The notes under the pieces are model-generated. The model saw only the letters and a program-made list of their open reading frames with translations, did not search any database and was not told the origin of the DNA. Positions 56,195 through 64,000 of a stretch of DNA of 64,000 nt are shown here, in pieces. The stretch covers positions 95,245,256 to 95,309,255 of the forward strand of contig OX235271.1 in NCBI GenBank assembly GCA_944472155.2, written 5' to 3'. The DNA is from Trichobilharzia szidati (Eukaryota; Platyhelminthes; Trematoda; Strigeidida; Schistosomatidae). Position numbers and translations under genes: made by a program. Position 1 is the first letter of the stretch; the number at the start of each line of letters is the position of its first letter.

Positions 56195-56395
56195 TTACAA
56201 TTTATTAACTCATATATTCTACCCATTCTTCTGTATCGTTCCCCCACCCCTTATTTTTCCCTAAACTTCTCAAAAGGGCCTATGCTACATTAAGTAGGAC
56301 TTACAAAGCTTTTGATCTAACTAACTGAAACTGTTGTTGATAAACATTTCGATTTTTGCGGGAGGTTGGCTAAAGTCATCTTCAAGAGTTGATTT
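56195..56395 (+). mobile_element. CR1-D fragment
   Basis: FINSYILPILLYRSPTPYFS-like coding DNA (TTAACTCATATATTCTACCC, TTCTTCTGTATCG) parallels FVNSRILPILLYCSPLIFPG in 15740-16330. It is short and out of frame. Confidence 0.55.
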
Positions 56396-56650
56396 GTAAG
56401 GATTATATTTGTTTTTACGAGTTTGACCACGGATTGATGTCAGTTAGAGAACCACTGGAAAACCTGGGAGTACTGGACAGCTGTTTCGTCTTAGTTTGGG
56501 ACTCCTCATCAGTAGGCACCCATTGGGATTCGAACCGAGGATCTTCTGGTTACAAGGTTAGCGAGCTCGTAGACCATTGAACCAATGGGACCCGATCCAA
56601 TGGTTCTCTAAGTGATGTCAGCTCATAATGAAATCCTCCAACCAATCATT
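56395..56650 (-). mobile_element. SINE-E copy
   Basis: On minus: GGGTCCCATTGGTTCAATGG, B box CGGTTCGAATCCC, and hammerhead block 56470-56515 (CTACTG, ATGAGGA, GTCCCAAACTAAGAC, GAAA, CAGCTGTC, CAGTAC). The distal end keeps TTTGTAAGGATTATATTTGT, a decayed terminal repeat. Confidence 0.72.
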
Positions 56651-57661
56651 ATTATTAATAAAAACGACTTTTACAAACGGTGAAAAGTACTTAGGATTCG
56701 GTAGAATGAGAACATTTTCTATCCTGGAGCTTTTGACTGTTGAACGTTTCAAGGGCATGTGTCAAACATCATTATCACCAATGTTATTCAACCGAAGCTT
56801 TAATTCAGTTTGAATATACAATGCTGGGGAGGGGGTTGAAAAACACGCTTAGATTTATGTATGTAACAATCTAAGTAATTTCTTACAACTTTCTGTTTTA
56901 TCAATCACTGGACACTATAAATCTTGATAAATCATTCCTAATGATTAAACTTCACGATAATGATGACGATTATTTAATTCTCTAATAGTAATTAAAGCAC
57001 AATTCACCATAAGATGGCAGTAGTGGTTAGGAGAAAAAGGAGTAATACGATAAAATGCATGAGAAAAACACCAGCATGATAAGTGATGAATGCATCGAAT
57101 AGAAAACATTAAAGACGGATGCAAACACGCGGAAATTGAGCATAACTCTATGGTAGATTATTTTTCGGGAAAACTAATATGTACGTTAATTCACATTGAA
57201 TCTAAGTTAACTAATCTCCAAAAGCATATTAAACGTACTTATAATCTGAGTTCTTGAATCTTTTCTCATTATGTGATAATTGACAGTCATCTTGATTTAG
57301 GTATGATACTGAGTCAGTTCAAGGAAGCATCCAATCAATAAATTACGGAAATGAGCGAGAAACTAGTGAAATAGTTCTCTTTTTAAGGAGGTTGTGTCAA
57401 ATGATGAAAACTTGGAACAGAAGTCCATATATCAATAATCTGAAGAAAGTAAATGAACTCACCAACCATATTACAGTGGGCTGTGGCACACGATAACTAC
57501 TTCACTGATCGAAATACATGAGAGTTTAGAAGGCCAAAGGCTAACACACACACACACACACACTTTTGTCTAGGACTTCTCCGGTGGTTTTTGGGTTTAA
57601 ATTTCGTTCCACAAACTTCAGCCTGGGAAACTAGGTAGTGTCATTCATAAGTTGGATTGCT
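56651..57661. other. Unassigned sequence
   Basis: An AC microsatellite lies at about 57544-57562. Otherwise nothing was recognised. Confidence 0.4.
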
Positions 57662-58340
57662 GCTGGCTGGCTGGATTCAACATAGAACTTGGCACCGAAG
57701 TGCAGCAGTTCCAGTTGCCATGTTCCAAAGAGCACACAAAGGTAGACAAGAAAATGAGTGAAAAGAATCAATAGAGTTTTGACAAGTATAAGAGTGAAAC
57801 AGAATGAGTAATGGTAGAAACGAATATGAAAGATTACAGAGACTGAATACATCTGCACTAGCCATTGACAACGATTTTCAGCCATGTCACTCACCTATTG
57901 TTTTCAGCCATTGATTCTTAGAGTCCCGAGGGCCCCAACCCGGAAGTCTGCATCTCCCTCCCTACCTGACTCAGTTTAACTGTCAGGGATTTCATGGATT
58001 GCTGCCATGTTTTTGTTTGGCCACCACTTACTCTTTTCCAACCTGCACCTATATCAGCTAGTAATGCCCGTCCGTCGGGGGAGGCGATGGCTAGGCATGC
58101 GCAGCACGTGACCTAGCCATCTCAATCTATGTAACTTTATAGCCTCTTCGATTGATTTTCCCTCTTTGCCCGACACTCTACGCCTAACGTCAACATTACT
58201 TACTTTATTATACCACCTAACGCGAGAAAGAGATCATAGACATCTATGATCAAAAACAGTCAACTTTTTCATGTCTTCCTCTCTTAATGGCCACGTCTCA
58301 CCACCATAGAGAAGGACGGAGCGAACTGCTGAGCAATAAG
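57662..58340 (-). mobile_element. LINE-B copy, 3' part
   Basis: It is collinear with 4853-5300 and 50100-50755: 3' boundary GGCTGGATTCAACATAGAAC, the GGGTTGGGGCCCTCGGGAC region, and the LRWLGHVLRMPSHRLPRRTD counterpart. It is cut within the VYCSAVRSVLLYG counterpart at about 58340. Confidence 0.8.
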
Positions 58341-58799
58341 TTGGATTATGATAGATGCGTTCCGGAAACTGAGTCTAAACAACAACCATTCTCTAACAAA
58401 TACACATTTGATAATCTTATGACGCCAATCAGTTAGTTAGTGAGAAAGTCTGTAAGCTTTTGCCATAAATGAAAATCGACTAAGTATAATTTTTTCTCTA
58501 ACCTGAATAACGACGTTTCAACAAAATAAACAGTACACATATTTATTGTAAACATCACATTCACTGATAACTCTATAATGTTCAGTCTGGTTATTATGAA
58601 GAAACATTATATTTATGTCTAGATACTTTTTGTAGTCATAACAGGTCTGCTTAGATCTAATCATAAATCTCACCTTCTTGGAATTACTTCCATACACTTA
58701 AAGATTTTCTACATCCTGTTGATTAAAAGGAATCAACTAATTCAAATTTTCTGGATAATAAGACACTTATCTTACAGCTCGTCTTATTATCCATGTCAT

Positions 58800-59740
58800 G
58801 ACTGCATGTAAGCTGCTCAAATCGCACTTAATCAATTGGCGATCAGTGTCTGTAAGCACGGTATGTGCTTCGCGCTGTCTAAGTGCAAAGTACTGTTACA
58901 AGTTTGGCAGGCGCCTGCACCTGCACTCACTTTTGCAGGTGAACTGCCTGAAGTTATTGATAAGTTTGTGAATCTGGGTAATTGTGCAAGTTCTGGTGGA
59001 AGGGTGACGGATGAGATTTACAACCGTATGATGGAAGTTAGGGTGGCATACGTTAACTTGAGCCATCTCTGACGCCGTCGCGACATCAGCCTGGCTGTCA
59101 AAGGTCGGGTTTACAGTGCTTCGGTGCGTGCTGTCTTGCCTTACACCTGTGAAACCTGGCATCTCTGAGCTGAGGATGTGCGGCGACTCTGTGTATTCGA
59201 TCATCACTGTCTCCGCTGGATTGCTAGCGTTCGATGGCATCATCGCGTGAGTAATTCTGAGGTCCGGCGGCGTGTGCTTGACACAGTGGAGATCACAATT
59301 CGCTGAGTGTTTTCACAGAGGCTTTGGTGGCTTAGACATGTGCTACGAATTTATCCCAGAGGCTTTCGTACAAGTCTCTGTTCGCTAGCCTTGGAACAGG
59401 TTGAAAAAAGCAGAGAGGTGGTCAGCTTCGGTTGGTGTGTCACGACTCCCTGGTTGGAGACCGAAAGGTAGCTCAAATCGGTGGCTCGAAACGCTATCGG
59501 ATATGGCCAAGAATCTCATTCAATGGCGAACGTGCTGCAATTTCCTTTTTTCTTCCCTTTCCGACGATAACTGACGAATGCTGTTTGAACTTGTTAAATG
59601 ACTGTTTTCCTCCCAAATCAAGTACTTTATCCATTCTCTACCTACATATTTACATTTAATCTATGTTGTTTTATTATTATTGTGTGGCGCATCTTCTTGG
59701 TGCTATATTGCACCAAGTTGTGTCTGAATAAAATAAATAA
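58800..59740 (+). mobile_element. LINE-C copy, C-terminal part
   Basis: Pieces: MCFALSKCKVLLQVWQAPAP, ELPEVIDKFVNLGNCASSGG, RVTDEIYNRMMEVRVAYVNL, then GRVYSASVRAVLPYTCETWH and a tail with PFSTYIFTFNLCCF-coding DNA. It overlaps in content with the C-terminal half of 12236-13130, so both belong to one family. Stops show that it is dead. Confidence 0.78.
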
Positions 59741-61569
59741 TAATCGTCTAGCAAAAGCAACACAAAGTAGGTCCGTAACGTAGATGATTTATAAATTCCA
59801 TGACCACGACTTCTTAGACATGGAGCAGTGAACACTGTCTTCAGTTATGGACTGTTGATCATCACCACCATCAGGTGATAATTACTGTGAACTGCTAAGT
59901 GGTTCTGAATGAAAATACAGCAGCTATTTAGCAATTTTGAGATGTCATAAGTTTCACCAATCATCATCTTCAAACCATTTATTCCCTAGTGGTCACACTA
60001 AGCTGCTTTCGAATCATGTATATTGAAAGGATTTTACAATAATGACTTGTGATTAACTTTATAATTACGAATTCGAAGAATTATTTTGAACGACCAACGT
60101 ATAAATCTACTGGAGTACACTTGTAGACACTGAAGTGTCTGGGAACAGTAACTCATCAAAAAATAGATAAAACAAAAGTTTAAAATAAATATACCGACTG
60201 ACCGAAAGCTTCGCAGTAGTTCAAAAACCAAATTGTGATCCAAAAGGAAAACATGTAGATGTTAAGAATACTCCATGTAACATAAGTAGCCAACATGACA
60301 GTTTACATCCAAATAAGCTAAAATACAGAAATGAAGGAATGAATTAACCATCATATTGATCCTTGAAATTAATGAAATTTGTCATCTAAGTAACAAGATT
60401 ATTAATACCGTATATGTTATTAGTCATGAATGAGACATAAAATTTTGACGGAGATTCAAATTAAAAGTAACAAATGAAATTGACCATTTTCCAATACCAC
60501 GGGAATTACGAACCACAGAAACTGTACTCTAACGTTCCGTAGAAACAGCCTACAGGAGTCGTGATATCTGTACACCAGTTTTCAACTCGGTACATAAAGT
60601 CACATGCTTTGAATCATTAAAAAAATCATAAATGATAAATCTTGAACGACGAAGTAGTCGAAGGTGTTTTGTATCTCCAGGTAGCAGAGCTGCAGGTACA
60701 AAGTACACTACTGACACAAATACACAGCATATGCTGCAAGAGCAGCACAATAGTTGTCTACTTAAGGACAAAGATAACTATGGAAATAATCACACTAATA
60801 ACATTTTCAGACAGAGCTGTCATCAACTTGTTGGCATAATTTAGCACAGAGAAGGGCTTTCAAAAAATTCACAAGTGTCTGCAAAATTATATGAGAACAC
60901 TTTTTATGGCAGGAAAGTGATGCCACTACCTTTACCGCTCAAAATAAACAGTGAAGTTACCTAATAGTGTTAGATTTGGTCATCGTTATAAAGTAGTGGT
61001 GTTGGTCCTTTTTTCGAAGGTAGCACTGGATATTTTAGTTATTTCTGATGAATCATATTACATATCCCGTTTAAACAGCTCAAATGAGGTGTAAAATAAT
61101 TTACAACGCCAGCAATAATCTTTCATTTATCTCAAAACACTATGCTTCAACGCTGAGACATGTTTGAGACAGTGGAATGCCCAGAAACAGGTGATAAATA
61201 CTTCAAGTTAATAAATCTTGCTGTATGCCAAACCTATAAATCAGATCCTATAGATGAGAGAACACTATTCTGAGACTATCGACTATGGATCCAAGTCGAA
61301 ACCACCTAAAATTGGGCCGGAATGCTGTTTTATTTCTACATCAGAATGATAATAAATAAAATGTGGAAACTTTCGAGTGTTCTGCTATGATTATTTCTTC
61401 CGTCCGTTTTTTATCTTTACACTGATATTTCATTTCAGGTGATATGTGACATACTACCAAGCAAACAGACCAACAATTTTGATGATCAAATATAGATAAA
61501 TAATGCAATCATCATAACAGTAAAGAAAGTAGACAGTGAGCTAGTTGCAACTCAGCTACCTGCAACATT
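59741..61569. other. Unassigned sequence
   Basis: No exon of the Ig gene, RNA gene or recognisable element was seen. A short plus-strand frame at 60632-60844 has no support beyond being open. Confidence 0.35.
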
Positions 61570-61700
61570 TTACATCTACTAGGCCATGAACAGCGTTTAT
61601 TGGGTAAGGGCTACGAAGCTACCCAGCTGCTCAAGCTAAAGTGTTTGGAGCGCAATTCGAGCCCAGGATTCAATAGCTAAAATCCGAGATCCTAAGCTAA
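61570..61700 (-). mobile_element. tRNA-like SINE fragment
   Basis: On minus: GTGGCTCATTAGCTTAGGAT (A-box-like) and CTGGGCTCGAATTGCGCTCC (B-box-like), followed by GGTAGCTTCGTAGCCC. It resembles the fragment near 41570-41700. Confidence 0.5.
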
Positions 61701-62629
61701 TGAGCCACAACACTATACATATGACGACATCGGGTACTGATGATTCATCTCTTAGGTCGCAGTTTTGAAAGATATCGTACAGGCTTCGAGAAACCGAACA
61801 GTTAGTGATTCTTATTTATACAAGTCAAAAACTTCATAGATTAATACCATGTCTTGGTGTAATCGCGTTTATGAAACTTTTAAGATAAATACAAGGATTT
61901 GAAAAATAATTAAAAACTGTCTATGTGGACATAAATCAATGGGTTTAAATAACTCAGCTGTACTCTTCATAAGCAGTACTACTGAATATTGAACAAGATG
62001 CAAAACAACATGGTTGGGAAATACAACATAATAGACACCTAATGGGTCGTATCGAAACAGTATGAAGACTTAACAACACAATAGGGCATACGATTAAATT
62101 AAATGAGGTGTGTTTCTGAATTGATGTCACTAAAAATACCAATAGAGAAATCGAAAATAAGGGCAATGACAGGCTTGATGACAATAAGTATGATCTGGGA
62201 CACAAATTAAGTTTGGTTTTGCAATGAGAGGAAAAGCTTAGTAGCTGTGCAAAAGCGAATACTCACATGTACTTAGAAAGTGGTGGCAGCAACATTCAAC
62301 TATCTAAGCCTATATATGTGCAGTAAGTTTAACTCCATGATAACTATGCACTTAACTAATTAACAGCAAGTTCCGTTAGTGTTAAAACGGCTGATACCCG
62401 TAGGAAATTGAAATTGTAAAAGACATGTACAGATACCAAGGAAACTATATTGTTTTCCACGCTAATCTCTAGTGAATATTTTTCACTGAGAGGTCTGGAC
62501 AGGAATCTAAACAAATGTCATTGCACTTCTCGAGGACAGAATAAATAATGATGTTCGAGCAAAAGGGAGTCCAAAGGAAATAAATGGGGGTAAATAAGTA
62601 AAGCTTTTCAGAAGTGGGGTTCATACATC
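61701..62629. other. Unassigned sequence
   Basis: AT-rich. No feature was supported. Confidence 0.35.
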
Positions 62630-63130
62630 TCTACCTGGGCAAACGAAACTCAGTCATATCACAAAGAGTCTCCAACTACTGACTCTCAGCGTCCTCAAGA
62701 CAGAAATGAAGCAATTAATACAACTCTATGTATTTCAAACCAGTGGTTGATGACTTCATTTAATGACGTCATTTTCAGTTTTGTCACCCATACTCCTTTT
62801 ATAAACATATCCTAAATGATCCGACAATGGTAGTCGATTAAGAAGGTGGTTAGGCCTGAGAAGCACGTCCCACGTATCTGAATCGACGACGGTTTACAAC
62901 TACATGTGTAGAGTAAAATTCTCATTACCTGAAAAAACACTTAAACTCTACCTAATGTAAACAATAAAGCGAAAAAGCCTACGATGAAAAACGTAATCTT
63001 CTGACTACTGCAACTTTCAGAGAATATCCTACAACCATTAAGCGGAAGACAAATTCGCGTGAAGTATATATACGATTTTTATGGATAGCTGGAAATCAGA
63101 CTATTTCCAAAAATGACTCAGTAGGAAGTG
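62630..63130 (-). mobile_element. LINE-B copy, very old
   Basis: On minus the order of the family is still visible: the VRRCLRSIAHVR counterpart (about 62960-63000), LGRASQA / MPNHLLNRL counterpart (62840-62880), then SQWLETLCDMTEF (about 62650-62690). Heavily mutated. Confidence 0.5.
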
Positions 63131-64000
63131 CAAAAGTAGAACTCAACTACTTGTCATTTCATGTGTAGGCTACGATCCTAGTGACCCATGGATAGAGTCA
63201 GTCAGTAGGTCTTCACAGACGAATGCTAAACAAGATTTCTGTATCCATCGTCAACATCCAGTTTGACAGTGGGATTTAATAATGACACAGACAAATATTC
63301 TACACTAAGAAATTCAGATGAATGGCATTCAATGGGTAACGACTTCTAAACAACAAACTGCAGTGTCGACGTTAACCACGCCTTACGAATATTCAACGAT
63401 ATGCGGAAAAAAATTAGAGTCAGGAATATAAGAGAATCTGAGAACACAAGGATCTATATCCATCCGCTTCGCAATCTTGCTAATTTTATTGCTCCTTAGT
63501 CCATATTAATCTCTCAACGTCATCCGTAAGGTCAGTTAAGGTGGCTCCAATAGCTTAATCTCACCAAATGATCCATAGAATTCATCTTTCGATAACTCCT
63601 AGATGAGCGACAGACTTTTGTACTGCATTGTACGTCAGTATTTAAGTTGTTTTCTAGTCACGATACGTTTGAAAGGCATTGAAAGTCAAAATTTGAGTTT
63701 ATTTTAAACTGTGAATTAAAAAATCACACATTAACCTAATAAAATGGATAATTTATACCTGCGAATGCTTCTGAGAGACTTTATCTCAGCATCTGGGTGA
63801 AAAATTCCAAAACCCGCGGTTTCTATAACCTTCAGCTCAATATAGTTTTAGCTTAAGTTAAATATGCATACTATGGATAAAGAAAATTGTAAGATTTCCC
63901 TCTCCTCCTTCTCGAGTGAATTCAGTGCACTTAATTATAGTCAATTTATAAGTATTATAATTACACAGAGGTCATTCCATGACCAATAAACCATAATAAT
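63131..64000. other. Unassigned sequence at the window end
   Basis: No coding frame or repeat family could be named. Confidence 0.35.

Noticed and set aside
57470..57490. Short phase-compatible AG...GTGAGT segment (minus)
   Set aside because: Only 18 bp with no supporting context.
1..64000. CRISPR arrays, operons, bacterial promoters or phage genes
   Set aside because: Introns, tRNA-SINEs and eukaryotic retroelements show a eukaryotic nuclear genome; no regular spacer arrays were seen.

Overview
The window looks like nuclear DNA of a blood fluke (Schistosomatidae, most likely Schistosoma). It is AT-rich and intron-dominated. It carries Sm-alpha-like SINEs with hammerhead remains, LINEs resembling schistosome RTE/SR2 and CR1 elements, and many Penelope-like (PLE) GIY-YIG fragments. 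The species cannot be settled by eye. There is no bacterial-type gene organisation; nearly all long reading frames are decayed retroelement pieces.

The one host gene I can support lies on the minus strand and fills most of the window, from 51763 (5' side) to 1822 (3' side). Eight Ig-coding exons encode five immunoglobulin-like domains: one-exon domains at 51371-51763 and 14036-14470, and two-exon domains at 39266-39415 + 37950-38111, 25499-25729 + 25290-25385 and 24649-24801 + 18734-18871. All eight begin and end in phase 1, carry consensus splice sites, join in frame and supply the canonical Ig cysteines plus many N-glycosylation sequons. A short exon at 13750-13805 may encode a transmembrane segment, and 1822-2049 a cytoplasmic part. 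A hydrophobic 81-bp in-frame cassette at 40960-41040 is a second, less certain membrane exon. The signal-peptide exon and the last exon were not found, so the gene is probably incomplete at both ends.

The introns and flanks are packed with mobile elements. I use working names. RTE-A is an SR2-like LINE with a TAA/AAT-type tail. LINE-B and LINE-C are related LINE families. CR1-D is CR1-like. PLE-1 to PLE-4 are Penelope-like families. SINE-E is tRNA-headed, with terminal inverted repeats and a hammerhead-like core. SINE-F is tRNA-headed and ends in the RTE-A 3' tail. The Sm-alpha-like SINE is separate. Layout: 0.4-13 kb LINE-B, RTE-A, PLE and SINE pieces, with a nested insertion at 2.5-3.2 kb; 14-19 kb two PLE-1 copies among Ig exons; 19-30 kb PLE and SINE-F; 30-37 kb LINE-B, an inverted PLE pair and SINE-E copies; 38-44 kb RTE-A, Sm-alpha-like and a palindromic element; 44.7-48.2 kb a long inverted repeat around CR1-D; 48-64 kb mostly LINE-B, LINE-C and RTE-A remnants with stretches that cannot be assigned.

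The most unusual signals are the catalytic-RNA-like motifs in at least four element types (SINE-E, Sm-alpha-like, PLE-1 and a palindromic element), the combination of tRNA head, hammerhead and terminal inverted repeats in SINE-E, two head-to-head inverted PLE pairs, and the completely phase-symmetric Ig exons.
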